Shown here: positions 10,692 through 21,552 of the stretch, in pieces
Layout: each line of letters opens with the position of its first letter
How positions within the stretch are numbered: the stretch's first letter is position 1
From: an uncultured Rhizobiaceae group bacterium
GTDB taxonomy: Bacteria; Pseudomonadota; Alphaproteobacteria; Rhizobiales; Rhizobiaceae
Direction: 5' to 3'
DNA length: 64,000 nucleotides
NCBI GenBank assembly: GCA_938010435.1
Contig: CALLUS010000009.1
Coordinates: forward strand, 62,001-126,000
Position numbers and translations under genes: made by a program
Notes under the pieces: generated by a model
Database searches by the model: none
Told to the model about the DNA's origin: nothing
The model's input: only the letters and a program-made list of their open reading frames with translations

Positions 10692-11960
10692 TTGACGACA
10701 CTTCTTGGATGCATTGCGGATGATTTTACGGGCGCGACAGATCTTGCTGGTTTACTGGCGCGCAGTGGTGTGAAAGTTTCGCTGAGAATTGGCGTGCCGA
10801 ACGAACCACCGAAGGATACGGCCGCCTTTGAAATTATAGCGCTGAAGACACGCACCTGGCCTGTCAGTGATGCGGTGAACGAATGCCTGAGCGCATTGAA
10901 CTGGCTTCAAAAAACTGGTGCAGAACAGTTTTTCTGGAAATATTGTTCCACTTTTGACAGTACGGCAGAAGGCAATATTGGACCTGTTGCTGAAGCTTTG
11001 ATGGCCGAGTTGAATTGCGAACAAACGATTTACTGCCCGGCATTTCCTGAAAACGGGCGATCCATATACATGGGCAACCTTTTTGTGGAGGAACACCCCC
11101 TTGCCGAAAGCTCCATGAAGGACCATCCACTCACTCCGATGCGCGACAGTAATTTGATGCGACTGCTGAAACCTCAGGTGACGAAGCCTGTGGGTCTTGT
11201 AAACCGGTTGGCAGTGGCACGAGGTGGAGATGTTATCAAAAGCAGTTTGGATAGTCTCAAGAAAGAGGGCGTTGCTCACGTCGTTGTGGATGCTGTGGCT
11301 GATGCCGACTTGGAAGCAATCGCACATGCTTGTCAAAATATGCCGTTAATAACGGGGGGCAGCGCTTTGGCGATGCCTTTGCCTTACCTTTACATAAAGA
11401 ATGGAGAACTTTCGGAACTGAGTGCTCAACGCGTTACTCCCCAGACAGGTAATGCCTCCATTGTGTTGTCGGGAAGTTGTTCTGCTATGACGCGTCAACA
11501 AGTTGCGACCTATATCCAAACCACTCCCAGCTTTAAACTTGATCCAATTATGATTGCGAGGGATGGAGTTGCGGCTGCTTTAGGCTGGTTAGAAGATCAA
11601 CCAATGGATGTTGTTCCAATTTTATATGCGACGGCTGAACCAGAAGATGTTGCAGCAGCACAGGCAGAACTTGGCTTGGAAATGGCTGGCGATACCATAG
11701 AACAAGCTTTGGCGGATATTGCTGTGGCGGCGTGTGCGAAAGGTATCCGTCGATTCTTGGTTGCCGGCGGTGAAACGTCTGGTGCCGTGACAAAAGCTTT
11801 GGATATTTCAACTCTTGATGTGGGCGATGAAATTGCACCAGGTGTGCCGTGGTGCTTTTCCAACTGTGGTGGGAATAGTATTGCGATTGCTCTCAAATCT
11901 GGCAACTTTGGCAAAGAAACGTTCTTTGCGGACGCATTGAAAATGTTGGATGAAATATGA
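10692..11960 (+). CDS. otnK: 3-oxo-tetronate kinase (DUF1537 / four-carbon acid sugar kinase)
   Basis: About 422 residues. The N-terminal domain opens with LLGCIADDFTGATDLA, the signature of the four-carbon acid sugar kinase family; the C-terminal nucleotide-binding domain has FLVAGGETSGAV and CFSNCGGNS. OtnK phosphorylates 3-oxo-tetronate (from threonate or erythronate) and otnC follows with a 4-base overlap, so the assignment rests on family and context. The frame is open upstream, but conservation begins at LTTLLGCIADDF, so I chose the TTG at 10692; AGGAA lies about 25 bases upstream, farther than ideal, so the start is uncertain. Confidence 0.88.
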   Translation: MTTLLGCIADDFTGATDLAGLLARSGVKVSLRIGVPNEPPKDTAAFEIIALKTRTWPVSDAVNECLSALNWLQKTGAEQFFWKYCSTFDSTAEGNIGPVAEALMAELNCEQTIYCPAFPENGRSIYMGNLFVEEHPLAESSMKDHPLTPMRDSNLMRLLKPQVTKPVGLVNRLAVARGGDVIKSSLDSLKKEGVAHVVVDAVADADLEAIAHACQNMPLITGGSALAMPLPYLYIKNGELSELSAQRVTPQTGNASIVLSGSCSAMTRQQVATYIQTTPSFKLDPIMIARDGVAAALGWLEDQPMDVVPILYATAEPEDVAAAQAELGLEMAGDTIEQALADIAVAACAKGIRRFLVAGGETSGAVTKALDISTLDVGDEIAPGVPWCFSNCGGNSIAIALKSGNFGKETFFADALKMLDEI

Positions 11961-12607
11961 GTTCAGAAACCCGCCTTCGAGACCAAATTTGCCTGTTTGC
12001 GAAGTCCTTATTTGACCGTGGTTTAACGGGCGGGTCTACGGGCAATATTTCTGTACGCACAGAAGATGGTGGTTTGCTTGTGTCGCCGACGGGCACATCT
12101 TTTGGCAGGCTTAATCCAAACCGCCTTAGCCGTTTCGATGAGAAAGGTGTATTGATCGATGGCGATGCGCCTACCAAAGAAATGCCATTGCATCAGGCGT
12201 TTTACGACACACGTTCCACGGCAGGTGCGGTGGTTCATTTACATTCATGTCATTCGGTGGCGTTATCTTTAATGCCGGATGTAAATGAAGATAGTTTTCT
12301 GCCACCACTTACGCCTTATGCTATTATGAAGCTCGGTAAGGTGAAATTGCTGCCCTACTTCATGCCCGGTGATCCAGAGATTGGAAATGCTGTACGTAGC
12401 TTGGCTGGCAAACGCAGTGCCGTGATGTTGTCCAACCATGGTCCTGTCGTTGCGGGAAAGGATGTGGAAGCGGCTTGTAATGCGATTGAAGAATTGGAAG
12501 ACACAGCGCGTTTAGCTCTTATCATGCACGGCATCAAAGCTCGACAATTGAGTGAACCGCAAATCAAAAATCTTGTAACGAAATTTGACGTTGAGTGGGA
12601 TGACTGA
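11957..12607 (+). CDS. otnC: 3-oxo-tetronate 4-phosphate decarboxylase (class II aldolase)
   Basis: 216 residues of the class II aldolase/adducin fold. Visible motifs are TGGSTGNISVR, the metal-binding HLHSCHSVALS and a third His in SNHGPVVAG. In the tetronate pathway OtnC converts the kinase product to dihydroxyacetone phosphate and CO2. The ATG overlaps the otnK stop (ATGA), which implies one transcript and coupled translation. The dehydrogenase and isomerase of the pathway are not adjacent, so the feeding substrate cannot be told from the window. Confidence 0.88.
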   Translation: MSSETRLRDQICLFAKSLFDRGLTGGSTGNISVRTEDGGLLVSPTGTSFGRLNPNRLSRFDEKGVLIDGDAPTKEMPLHQAFYDTRSTAGAVVHLHSCHSVALSLMPDVNEDSFLPPLTPYAIMKLGKVKLLPYFMPGDPEIGNAVRSLAGKRSAVMLSNHGPVVAGKDVEAACNAIEELEDTARLALIMHGIKARQLSEPQIKNLVTKFDVEWDD

Positions 12608-12610
12608 GCT

Positions 12611-13591
12611 TCAGCTGCTCATAAATTTCTTACGCCGTTCTTTCATGAGTTCATTGGCTTCTGGCGTTCCATCATGGAATGATCCGAAAAATTTATCCCA
12701 CGGCATTTCAAGAGATCCGTAATTGCACTCAAAATATCGATGATGCATTTGGTGATGAAATGTGCCGAGTTTCAATCGATTTTCGTCTTTAACAACGAGC
12801 GCTTCATACCCGGTATGAGTGGTCGCTGCGGTGAGTGTGTAATATTGTAGGTGAAACAGAATGTGGATCGGATGCGCAGCAACGACAAAGTGTATGAGCA
12901 CGGTTCCAAGATAGATGATGTGTTCGACCGGATGCATGGATAGCCCAGACCATGGCCCCACATTCACATTGCGATGATGCAAAGCGTGAACGTGTTTGTA
13001 GAGAAATGGCACGTGCAGCAAACGGTGTATCCAGTAGAAGTAGAAGCTTTCCCAAAGCGGAATGAACAGAAACATCACCACAAACCAAATTGGATTGTCG
13101 GCCCAAGTGAGCATGGGGGCATAGCCGTTGGCCATGGCCCAGAACATCAGCACTTCATAGGCTGTCCAGACACCAACACCGCTTCCCAATGTCCAAAACA
13201 TATTGTCTCGAATTTGCCCTCCAAGGGTAAATTGCTTGCCGTTTTTCATCAGCGGACGAGGGTCGTATTTCAGCTTATGGCCTTGTTTGGTGAACGTATA
13301 AAAATACAGGTGCAAGCCACCAGCGACGGCTGTCATCAACGCCAGATTGCGAACGTACATTTCAGCGATCCAGCCAAAGGCCAGTGTTTTGGTTTCTTCC
13401 AAAGGGGGTTGAAACCAATAGAAAGAAACACATGCAATTGCGACGATGATCAGTTTTTCAGTGATCAGGAACCAAGAATTCCAGACCCATTTCAACATGT
13501 CCAATGGCCGAAGTGGCCAAGTGAAAAACGGCGACACTTTGAGCGGCACATTTGGAACGTGATTCCAACCCTTCAAAGGCGCCTCCGACAT
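12611..13591 (-). CDS. Sterol desaturase / fatty acid hydroxylase family protein
   Basis: 326 residues, an integral membrane di-iron oxidase. Several hydrophobic segments (about 40-60, 80-100, 140-160, 170-190, 225-245) surround the His clusters HRLLH, HALHHR and HHQMHHR that bind the two irons; a further His pair is in SMHPVEH. The family includes sterol desaturases, carotenoid and fatty-acid hydroxylases; the substrate here is not evident. It begins three bases after the proA stop, so it is likely transcribed with proBA, and ends convergent with otnC. Possibly a lineage-specific insertion in the proA-nadD interval. Confidence 0.85.
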   Translation of the reverse strand: MSEAPLKGWNHVPNVPLKVSPFFTWPLRPLDMLKWVWNSWFLITEKLIIVAIACVSFYWFQPPLEETKTLAFGWIAEMYVRNLALMTAVAGGLHLYFYTFTKQGHKLKYDPRPLMKNGKQFTLGGQIRDNMFWTLGSGVGVWTAYEVLMFWAMANGYAPMLTWADNPIWFVVMFLFIPLWESFYFYWIHRLLHVPFLYKHVHALHHRNVNVGPWSGLSMHPVEHIIYLGTVLIHFVVAAHPIHILFHLQYYTLTAATTHTGYEALVVKDENRLKLGTFHHQMHHRYFECNYGSLEMPWDKFFGSFHDGTPEANELMKERRKKFMSS

Positions 13592-13594
13592 GTA

Positions 13595-14881
13595 TTATCC
13601 TCTTATTTGCCCTGAGCCGCGCACCACATATTTGAAGCTGGTGAGTTGCTCAACGCCCACCGGGCCACGGGCATGCATTTTGCCTGTGGCGATGCCAATC
13701 TCTCCACCCATGCCAAATTCGCCGCCATCGGCAAATTGGGTGGAGGCATTGTGCATCAAAATTGCGCTGTCGATCTCGTTGAAAAACCGCTCAACAACTT
13801 TTGCGTCTTCCGCGATTACTGCGTCTGTATGACTGGAAGACCATGTGTTGATATGATCAATCGCGCCACCAATTCCGTCCACCAAGCCAACTGTGATGAT
13901 TTTGTCGAGATATTCTGTCGACCAATCGTCTTGGTTTGCAGGCTTCACATTGGGGATGAGTTTTTGGATCGCTTCATCGCCTCGGATTTCGCAACCGCGC
14001 GTGACCAATGCTTCGATTAAGGGTTTTGCCAAACGGTTCACATCCGCGGAATCAATCAGCAAAGTTTCTGCGGCGCCGCAAATACTGACGCGACGTAATT
14101 TGGCATCGACGATGATGCTAGTGGCCATTTCAAGGTTGGCTGATTTGTCTACATATACATGCACCAATCCTTCTAAGTGGGAAAAGACGGGGACACGCGC
14201 ATCAGACTGCACGAGCTCTACCAGGCCTTTGCCGCCACGCGGGACAATCACGTCTACATTTCCGTTAAGACCTTTCAGCATTTCACCTACTGCAGCACGG
14301 TCTGTTACGGGTACAAGTTGAATGGTTTCGGCGGGTAGGCCTGCGGACTTCAATCCTTTGACCATACAGTCATGGATTGCTCGGGAGGAATTGAAACTGT
14401 CTGTACCGCCGCGCAAAATGACCGCATTGCCCGCTTGTAAACAAAGTGATCCAGCATCAGCCGTAACATTGGGGCGGCTTTCGTAGATCACACCAATCAC
14501 GCCCAGTGGTGTGCGCACACGGGAAATATCCAAACCATTGGGACGATCCCATTGAGCTATAGTCTGGCCGATTGGATCGGGAATGGAGGCAATCGCTTGC
14601 ACTGCTGCGGCCATATCAAGAATACGATCTTTGGTGAGGTTCAGTCTGTCCAACATGGGAGTGGACAATCCAGCTTCTTTCCCGTTGATCATATCAATCG
14701 CATTGGCGTCGAGAATATTACTGACGTTGTTGCGGATGGATTCTGCGGCACCCGTCAGGGCGGCATGTTTACGATCTGACGAAGCGGTTGCCAACACTGC
14801 TGCTGCGGCGCGTGCATTGCGACCAATCACTTGCATGATTTCGGCAATTTCAGCTTCTGTATATGTGGTTTTTTCCAGCAT
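13595..14881 (-). CDS. proA: Gamma-glutamyl phosphate reductase
   Basis: 428 residues. Reduces gamma-glutamyl phosphate to glutamate semialdehyde with NADPH, the second step of proline synthesis. An aldehyde-dehydrogenase fold with the nucleotide-binding [16 protein letters not shown] and the catalytic Cys of [11 protein letters not shown] at residue 268. It follows proB by 46 bases and precedes the desaturase gene by three. Length is normal. Confidence 0.96.
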   Translation of the reverse strand: MLEKTTYTEAEIAEIMQVIGRNARAAAAVLATASSDRKHAALTGAAESIRNNVSNILDANAIDMINGKEAGLSTPMLDRLNLTKDRILDMAAAVQAIASIPDPIGQTIAQWDRPNGLDISRVRTPLGVIGVIYESRPNVTADAGSLCLQAGNAVILRGGTDSFNSSRAIHDCMVKGLKSAGLPAETIQLVPVTDRAAVGEMLKGLNGNVDVIVPRGGKGLVELVQSDARVPVFSHLEGLVHVYVDKSANLEMATSIIVDAKLRRVSICGAAETLLIDSADVNRLAKPLIEALVTRGCEIRGDEAIQKLIPNVKPANQDDWSTEYLDKIITVGLVDGIGGAIDHINTWSSSHTDAVIAEDAKVVERFFNEIDSAILMHNASTQFADGGEFGMGGEIGIATGKMHARGPVGVEQLTSFKYVVRGSGQIRG

Positions 14882-14927
14882 AGTGATCTCGTCTTCGTTG
14901 TCTTAAATTCAGTATAAGGGGCAGAAC

Positions 14928-16055
14928 TCAATTGTGGGAAGGGTTGAGGGCCATATCATCGCGATGAATAAGTGCCGGTCGCCCGGCATATCCCAACAGG
15001 GATTCAAGATCGGTACTATTTGCACCTTTGATTAAATCGGCCTCTTCGGCGTCATAGCCAATGAGACCTTGGCCCAAAATAAATCCCGTTTTGGTTTTTA
15101 ATGTCACCACATCGCCGCGCGCAAAATTTCCGCTTATAGACGTGACACCAGCAGGTAAAAGGCTTTTGCCTGTTTGCAATGCGGTGGCTGCGCCATCATC
15201 CAATATGACTTCTCCAGCGGTTTGCAATTGTCCTGCAATCCATTTTTTACGTGCGCCGCCAGATGTGGGCAGCGCCTTGAACAAGGTTGATGCTTCGCCG
15301 TTTTGTAAAGCTGAAATAGGGTGGTTGCGCGTGCCCGATGTTATGATCATATCTGTCCCCGCGCGGGTTGCAATTTTGGCGGCTTCAATTTTTGTCACCA
15401 TACCACCGCGTGATAATTCAGAGCCTGCACTGCCAGCCATGGATTCAATCTCCGGCGTGATGTTGCCCACAACAGGGATGAGCTTTGCATCAGGATTGTC
15501 ATTGGGTGGAGCAGTGTAAAGACCATCAATGTCGGACAATAAAATGAGCAAATCTGCATTCATCATGGTTGCAACACGTGCTGCCAGCCGATCGTTGTCA
15601 CCGTAGCGAATTTCACTTGTGGCGATGGAATCGTTTTCGTTGACCACTGGAATGGCATTCAATTCAAGTAAACGTTCAATTGTGTCGCGAGCGTTGAGAT
15701 AAGTTCTGCGCCCTGCGCCACCTTCGGTATCGTTTAGGGTCAACAAAATTTGTCCAGCTACTAAAGATTTTTCCGACAGAGCTTGTGACCATGCACGACC
15801 CAACTCAATTTGCCCGACGGCTGCAGCGGCCTGGCTCTCGTCTAATTTCAAAGGTCTGTTCGGTAGTTTTAAAACATTACGACCAAGGGCAATCGCGCCG
15901 GAAGAAACCAGCAGAACTTGGGTGCCACCTTCAACCAACTTACCAATGTCATCGCACAGGGAGTTGAGCCAGTCTTCTTTAAGACCAGAGGCTCGATCAA
16001 CCAAAAGGGCAGACCCAACTTTGATGACAATTCGCTCTTTGCCTGACAGTTGCAT
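14928..16055 (-). CDS. proB: Glutamate 5-kinase
   Basis: 375 residues: amino acid kinase domain (about 1-255) with [11 protein letters not shown] and [12 protein letters not shown], then a C-terminal PUA domain (about 275-355). It phosphorylates glutamate, the committed and proline-inhibited step of proline synthesis. The start is one base after the obg stop, so obg, proB and proA form one operon. Confidence 0.96.
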   Translation of the reverse strand: MQLSGKERIVIKVGSALLVDRASGLKEDWLNSLCDDIGKLVEGGTQVLLVSSGAIALGRNVLKLPNRPLKLDESQAAAAVGQIELGRAWSQALSEKSLVAGQILLTLNDTEGGAGRRTYLNARDTIERLLELNAIPVVNENDSIATSEIRYGDNDRLAARVATMMNADLLILLSDIDGLYTAPPNDNPDAKLIPVVGNITPEIESMAGSAGSELSRGGMVTKIEAAKIATRAGTDMIITSGTRNHPISALQNGEASTLFKALPTSGGARKKWIAGQLQTAGEVILDDGAATALQTGKSLLPAGVTSISGNFARGDVVTLKTKTGFILGQGLIGYDAEEADLIKGANSTDLESLLGYAGRPALIHRDDMALNPSHN

Positions 16056-16056
16056 T

Positions 16057-17136
<1,080 letters not shown>

Positions 17137-17194
17137 TTAAAGCATCAGTAAAGCAAAGGCCATGCCTTGCGTGATTTGCAACTGAGTTTGGTTA

Positions 17195-17221
17195 TTGCGC
17201 TTAGCGCAGCTAGGCTATAAT
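17195..17221 (+). promoter_or_regulatory. Candidate sigma-70 promoter for the DUF1304 gene
   Basis: A perfect -10 hexamer TATAAT (17216-17221) lies 15 bases after a weak -35 TTGCGC. It is 24 bases before the ATG at 17245 and a ribosome site AAAGAGAG lies between. Inferred from sequence only. Confidence 0.4.
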
Positions 17222-17244
17222 TTTGTTAAAGAGAGAATTTTGAG

Positions 17245-17616
17245 ATGTACAAAATTGCTGCAATTCTGATTGGCGTGATCGCCGCATTGCATTTTTACAT
17301 TGCTTGGTTTGAAATTTTTGCTTGGGTGGAGCGCGGCCCTCGTGTGTTCTCAGCCTTACCGGTAGATTTATTTCCGCCCACTAAAGCGATGGCTGCAAAC
17401 CAAGGGGTCTACAATGCTTTCTTGGCGATAGGCCTAACATGGTCACTCTTTATTTTTGATACCAAGTGGCGGGCGAATGTTGCCACTTGTTTTTTACTCT
17501 TTGTCGCAATCGCTGGAATCGCCGGTGCGATAACAATCTCAACGCGCATACTCTTTATTCAAACAGTGCCTGCAATGGTCGCAATCATCTTTGTGTTTCT
17601 CAGCCGAAAACGCTGA
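17245..17616 (+). CDS. DUF1304 family membrane protein
   Basis: 123 residues with four hydrophobic segments (about 3-28, 60-72, 78-97, 102-119). The beginning with ALHFYIAWFEIF and the later NQGVYNAFLAIGL match the DUF1304 family of small integral membrane proteins, whose function is unknown. It stands alone between divergent obg and a convergent DUF3833-like gene. Confidence 0.8.
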   Translation: MYKIAAILIGVIAALHFYIAWFEIFAWVERGPRVFSALPVDLFPPTKAMAANQGVYNAFLAIGLTWSLFIFDTKWRANVATCFLLFVAIAGIAGAITISTRILFIQTVPAMVAIIFVFLSRKR

Positions 17617-17644
17617 AAGGTCTGCGGCTGAGATATAGGCGCGG

Positions 17645-18187
17645 TTACGGTCGTTTGAGTTTGTGGGCGTCTTTTGTGCGTGCAAAGTTTACGGTTACGC
17701 GCCCCACAGGAACCAAAAGTTTGAACACAGTCGCTGTGTTCACAACAGTTCCGTCTGGTTTCAAAACCATCTTGTCCCGAAAGCGCACCAAGTTGCTTTT
17801 GTTGGCTGCATCGAGATAAAGCTTGTAACCATAGCGCGCCGTGTTGCCATGAATGCGGACTTTGGCCACACCTTTCACGTCGTCGCGACGGCCGATATAT
17901 TTGCCAGGCCCTGTTTTCGTGAAATACCAGATTTTGCGTTCTTTCACGCCATCATCATATTTGAAGTCTTCAATCAGCTTCAACGTTTTGCCATTCCAAA
18001 TGCCTTTGAGGTCCACGCGGAACGTGCGTTTCACGCCATTGATCGCAGAGAACTTTCCGTAGGCAACGGTTTTGCCGCGAAAATAGTTTTCAAACGTGAA
18101 TGTTTCGGTGGCTGATGTAGCACGGGCTGCAAATATGCCCACGAACACAATGGCAAATGCCATAAGGGTTTTTAAAGTGATGCGCAT
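17645..18187 (-). CDS. DUF3833-like exported protein
   Basis: 180 residues with a signal peptide (MRITLKTLMAFAIVFVGIFA, cleavage near residue 25). The body is beta-rich, with the FENYFRGKTVAYGKF opening and a late VNFARTKD, and resembles DUF3833, a periplasmic lipocalin-like family of unknown function. The start at 18187 is well supported: AAGGAG lies six bases upstream. No lipobox Cys is present, so it is probably soluble. Confidence 0.75.
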   Translation of the reverse strand: MRITLKTLMAFAIVFVGIFAARATSATETFTFENYFRGKTVAYGKFSAINGVKRTFRVDLKGIWNGKTLKLIEDFKYDDGVKERKIWYFTKTGPGKYIGRRDDVKGVAKVRIHGNTARYGYKLYLDAANKSNLVRFRDKMVLKPDGTVVNTATVFKLLVPVGRVTVNFARTKDAHKLKRP

Positions 18188-18225
18188 GAAATACTCCTTC
18201 ACGCTTTTCGACATTCAAGTAACGT

Positions 18226-18780
18226 TTAAGCTGCCTCATTGGTTTCAAGGGAACCAAACATTTGCTCAAATGTTGAACGTTGCAGTGTGGTGTGAACGAT
18301 TGGCACCTCTTCGTTGCGCACTGCATTGAACGCACTGCCTTTGCCTGAACGCTCGAAGCCGAGATTATCCATTACCTTCAAAGACCCAATATTGCCTACT
18401 TGGGCATAGCTGCGGATTGTAGCAGTGTTATAGTGGCGGAAAGCACGTGCAATCACGGCACGGGTGGCTTCCGTCATATAACCTTTACCCCAACAAGGTT
18501 CGTCCAACCAATAACCGAGAACGGGTGCCTCTCCATCGATCGATGCATTATGTACGCTAACAGAGCCAATCAAGCGTTCGCGGTGAATGGTATAAACGCA
18601 GCCATTTTTGCCGTCGCGGTTTTTGTCCACCCATTCGTCTGCGTGTTCACGCAAATAAGGGAAAGGTGGCGTGCCAAGATTGCGCGTGATGTTGGTGTTG
18701 CTCAACGCTTCGAAAAGCGCATCGCCATCAACTTCTAAAGGGGGTCTCAATGTGAGGCGTCTTGTAACGAGAATATCCAT
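18226..18780 (-). CDS. GNAT family N-acetyltransferase
   Basis: 184 residues of the RimJ/RimL-like GNAT fold: beginning LVTRRLTLRPPLE, the acetyl-CoA pyrophosphate loop DEPCWGKGYMTEA, and the NIGSLKVMDNLGFE helix that closes the fold. The acceptor is unknown. GNAT genes at this place (between obg and rpmA) are common in Rhizobiales. A terminator stands between rpmA and this gene, so it is probably expressed on its own. Confidence 0.85.
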   Translation of the reverse strand: MDILVTRRLTLRPPLEVDGDALFEALSNTNITRNLGTPPFPYLREHADEWVDKNRDGKNGCVYTIHRERLIGSVSVHNASIDGEAPVLGYWLDEPCWGKGYMTEATRAVIARAFRHYNTATIRSYAQVGNIGSLKVMDNLGFERSGKGSAFNAVRNEEVPIVHTTLQRSTFEQMFGSLETNEAA

Positions 18781-18847
18781 GGGGCATTCCTTCTCTTTCA
18801 GGTTTGCCCTTTCGCGTTTTGCACTTCCTCAAAGTGCTTTCTAAAAC

Positions 18848-18880
18848 GAAAAAGGGGAGATGGTGCCCCATCTCCCCTTC
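18848..18880 (-). terminator. Intrinsic terminator of rplU-rpmA
   Basis: A perfect 12-bp stem (AAGGGGAGATGG and its complement) with a 4-base loop; on the minus strand it is followed by TTTTTCGTTTT. It lies about 60 bases past the rpmA stop. Confidence 0.88.
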
Positions 18881-18942
18881 TATAATGTCTTTGATATGAC
18901 ATCCGGGGTTCGAGACACCGGATGATACATATTGTGATCCGG

Positions 18943-19212
18943 TTATTCAGCAGCTTCCGCCACTGGCATGACGGAAATATAGGTGCGTTTGTTTGCTTTG
19001 GTTGCAAACGACACACGGCCTTCAGTGAGTGCAAAAATCGTGTGATCTTTGCCGATACCCACATTGGTGCCCGGGTGCCACTTGGTGCCGCGCTGACGCA
19101 CGATGATGTTGCCTGGCACAACTGCCTGGCCACCAAATTTCTTCACACCAAGACGGCGTCCGGCGGAATCGCGACCGTTTCTGGATGAGCCACCAGCTTT
19201 TTTATGAGCCAT
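18943..19212 (-). CDS. rpmA: 50S ribosomal protein L27
   Basis: 89 residues beginning [16 protein letters not shown], with [17 protein letters not shown] in the middle: the complete L27 signature. L27 reaches toward the peptidyl transferase centre. AAGGAG precedes the ATG by about eight bases. It follows rplU by 68 bases in the usual operon and is closed by a strong terminator. Confidence 0.97.
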   Translation of the reverse strand: MAHKKAGGSSRNGRDSAGRRLGVKKFGGQAVVPGNIIVRQRGTKWHPGTNVGIGKDHTIFALTEGRVSFATKANKRTYISVMPVAEAAE

Positions 19213-19280
19213 ATCTTTGTCTCCTTATCGAAGCGAAGCCAAAAGCTTACGCTTAATGTGTTAGGCGCTGGCCGCGAGGC

Positions 19281-19952
19281 TTACGCTTTGTCCTTAGCTT
19301 GAACTTTCCAGTCATTGATCTGGTCTGCGCTGAAAGGCATATATTCATCTACAGTGACAATCTCTGCGTCTGTCAAAGCGGCGATTTGAGCGAAAGTCAT
19401 GATACCTTGCTCGTTCAATTGCTTTTCTGCAACAGGGCCGATGCCCTTGATGTCAGTCAGCTTGTCTTTTTCGCCACCAGCTGGTGCCGTGAAGAGCGGA
19501 GCGCCGGCTGCGGGTGCTGCGGCTTTCTTTTCTTCTTTTGGTGCTTCAGCTTTTTTTGCAGGTTTAGCTGCAGCTTCTTCTTTAGCAGGCTTAACTTTAG
19601 GAGCCTTGGTCGCTTTTGTTGCGCCCGTTGCTTTTTTCGAAGGCTTTTTGCCGTCTGTCAGAATTTCGCTGATCTGCAACAGTGTGTAGTGCTGACGATG
19701 ACCGATTGTACGGCGTGAATTTTGGCGACGGCGCTTTTTGAAGGCGATAACCTTGCGCGCACGGCCTTGTTCCACGATTTCAGCAGTGACCATAGCACCA
19801 TCCACAAGTGGGGCGCCGATAGTGTTGCCGACCATCAGAACTTCATTGATTTCGATTATGTCGCCGGGTTCACCAGCGAGCTTTTCGACCTTTAATTGGT
19901 CTTCGACGGCAACAGAATACTGCTTTCCGCCTGTTTTAATGACTGCGAACAT
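19281..19952 (-). CDS. rplU: 50S ribosomal protein L21 with C-terminal helix-hairpin-helix extension
   Basis: 223 residues, about twice the usual L21. Residues 1-103 are ordinary L21 ([29 protein letters not shown]). Residues 104-160 form a Lys/Ala/Pro-rich linker. Residues 164-223 form a helix-hairpin-helix-like module with [18 protein letters not shown] and a following predicted helical pair, the type seen in DNA-binding proteins and in some other Rhizobiales L21 tails. No frameshift is visible: one frame runs through. Function of the tail is unknown; binding to rRNA is a guess. Confidence 0.95.
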   Translation of the reverse strand: MFAVIKTGGKQYSVAVEDQLKVEKLAGEPGDIIEINEVLMVGNTIGAPLVDGAMVTAEIVEQGRARKVIAFKKRRRQNSRRTIGHRQHYTLLQISEILTDGKKPSKKATGATKATKAPKVKPAKEEAAAKPAKKAEAPKEEKKAAAPAAGAPLFTAPAGGEKDKLTDIKGIGPVAEKQLNEQGIMTFAQIAALTDAEIVTVDEYMPFSADQINDWKVQAKDKA

Positions 19953-20101
19953 CGTTTTTTCCTTCAGTGTTCAGCTGCGCTTTGCCAAGACATTATTGAG
20001 ATAAGCCCAATAGATAATCCCTTGAAAACAAGCGCCTTTTTGCCAGTCTGGTTGGGTGATAAGAACAGGACACGGTTGATCCGCATCTCAGTTCACAGCC
20101 G

Positions 20102-20129
20102 GATATAAAGAAACCGTGCCGGGAGTCAA
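20102..20129 (-). promoter_or_regulatory. Candidate promoter for rplU-rpmA
   Basis: On the minus strand a -35 TTGACT (20129-20124) and a -10 TATATC (20107-20102) are 16 bases apart, about 145 bases before the rplU ATG. The remaining leader holds no motif I recognise. Confidence 0.4.
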
Positions 20130-20217
20130 GCTTTGTGCGGGTTTTGACGGCTCCGCTATTTATACAAATTCGCTTTGACTTACCTGTCAGCGCCACTCAT
20201 TTTGCATTTTCAATGGA

Positions 20218-21549
20218 ATGACGAATTCTAAGGTGGGCACCGTGACTGAGACACATAAACCTTCGATAAATTCCCGTTTGGAAGGTCTGCGCAATTTGTC
20301 GCCGCAAGAACGCATGCAACAGATTGTTGAGACCACGCCGCTGACCCAAGATGTTGCCGAAGCGTTCGGCAAGGGCGGTTTACCGCTTTCTGTGGCCAAT
20401 GGAATGATTGAAAATGTGTTCGGCACATTTGAATTGCCCATCGGGATTGCCACGAATTTTACCATCAATGGCCGTGACTATCTCATTCCCATGGCGGTGG
20501 AAGAGCCTTCCGTTGTGGCGGCGGCTTCTTATATGGCGCGGATTGTACGGGATTGCGGTGGGTTTCAAACCTCCAGCATGGACCCGATCATGCGGGCGCA
20601 AATTCAGGTTCCGGGTTTGGGTGATCCGTACGGTGCGCGTGCGCGGGTGTTGAACCAACGCCAATCGATCATCCAAGTCGCGAATGAAAAAGACGAGGTG
20701 CTGATTTCCCTCGGCGGCGGGTGCCGAGACGTAGAAGTTCATGTGTTTGATGATACCCCCGTTGGCCCGATGATGGTGGTGCATCTGCTTGTGGATGTGC
20801 GCGATGCCATGGGGGCCAACACGGTAAACACGATGGCGGAAACCGTGGCCCCGTTGATAGAAGAGATCACGGGCGGTGAAGTGCGATTGCGCATCTTATC
20901 AAACTATGCGGACCGCCGCATCGCCCGCGCCATGGTACGTGTCACGCCGGAAGCTCTGGCGACGAAAGAGTATTCGGGCGAGCGGATTGCCAAGGGCATT
21001 GTGGAAGCTTGCGCTTTTGCCATCGTTGACCCGTATCGTGCGGCCACTCACAACAAAGGCATTATGAACGGGGTCGACCCTGTGGTGGTGGCCACGGGCA
21101 ATGACTGGCGCGCAATTGAAGCGGGGGCGCATGTGTGGGCTTCGCGTTCTGGCCGCTACACATCGCTGTCGCATTGGGAAATCGATAGGGACGGCAATCT
21201 GGTGGGCACGCTGGAAATGCCCATGGCTCTGGGTCTTGTCGGAGGAGCCACCAAAACTCATCCTGCAGCGCGTGCCGCATTGCAAATTTTGAATGTGGAA
21301 ACGGCGCAAGAACTGGCAGAGGTCACGGTGGCGATTGGCTTGGCGCAAAACATGGCGGCGCTTCGGGCGCTGGCAACGGAAGGCATTCAAAAAGGCCACA
21401 TGGCACTCCACGCCCGCAACATCGCGATTGTTGCGGGTGCAGAAGGAGACGAGGTTGAAAAGGTTGCCAACGTGCTAGCTGCAAATCACGACGTGCGGGT
21501 GGACCGCGCCAAAGAGGTTTTGGCGACCCTGCGCAAAGACAAGGGTTGA
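20218..21549 (+). CDS. mvaA: Hydroxymethylglutaryl-CoA reductase, degradative (class II)
   Basis: 443 residues. Class II HMG-CoA reductase acts in mevalonate breakdown, oxidising mevalonate to HMG-CoA with NAD. The sequence parallels the Pseudomonas mevalonii enzyme with a constant offset of 13: catalytic Glu of VEEPS (96), Lys of HNKGIMNG (280), Asp of TGND (296) and His of QKGHMALH (394). Asp159 in the ANEKDE segment corresponds to the residue that favours NAD over NADP. A GTG at residue 9 preceded by AAGGTGG is an alternative start. The HMG-CoA lyase gene follows at once. Base composition is more G+C-rich than the flanking genes. Confidence 0.93.
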   Translation: MTNSKVGTVTETHKPSINSRLEGLRNLSPQERMQQIVETTPLTQDVAEAFGKGGLPLSVANGMIENVFGTFELPIGIATNFTINGRDYLIPMAVEEPSVVAAASYMARIVRDCGGFQTSSMDPIMRAQIQVPGLGDPYGARARVLNQRQSIIQVANEKDEVLISLGGGCRDVEVHVFDDTPVGPMMVVHLLVDVRDAMGANTVNTMAETVAPLIEEITGGEVRLRILSNYADRRIARAMVRVTPEALATKEYSGERIAKGIVEACAFAIVDPYRAATHNKGIMNGVDPVVVATGNDWRAIEAGAHVWASRSGRYTSLSHWEIDRDGNLVGTLEMPMALGLVGGATKTHPAARAALQILNVETAQELAEVTVAIGLAQNMAALRALATEGIQKGHMALHARNIAIVAGAEGDEVEKVANVLAANHDVRVDRAKEVLATLRKDKG

Positions 21550-21552
21550 TTG

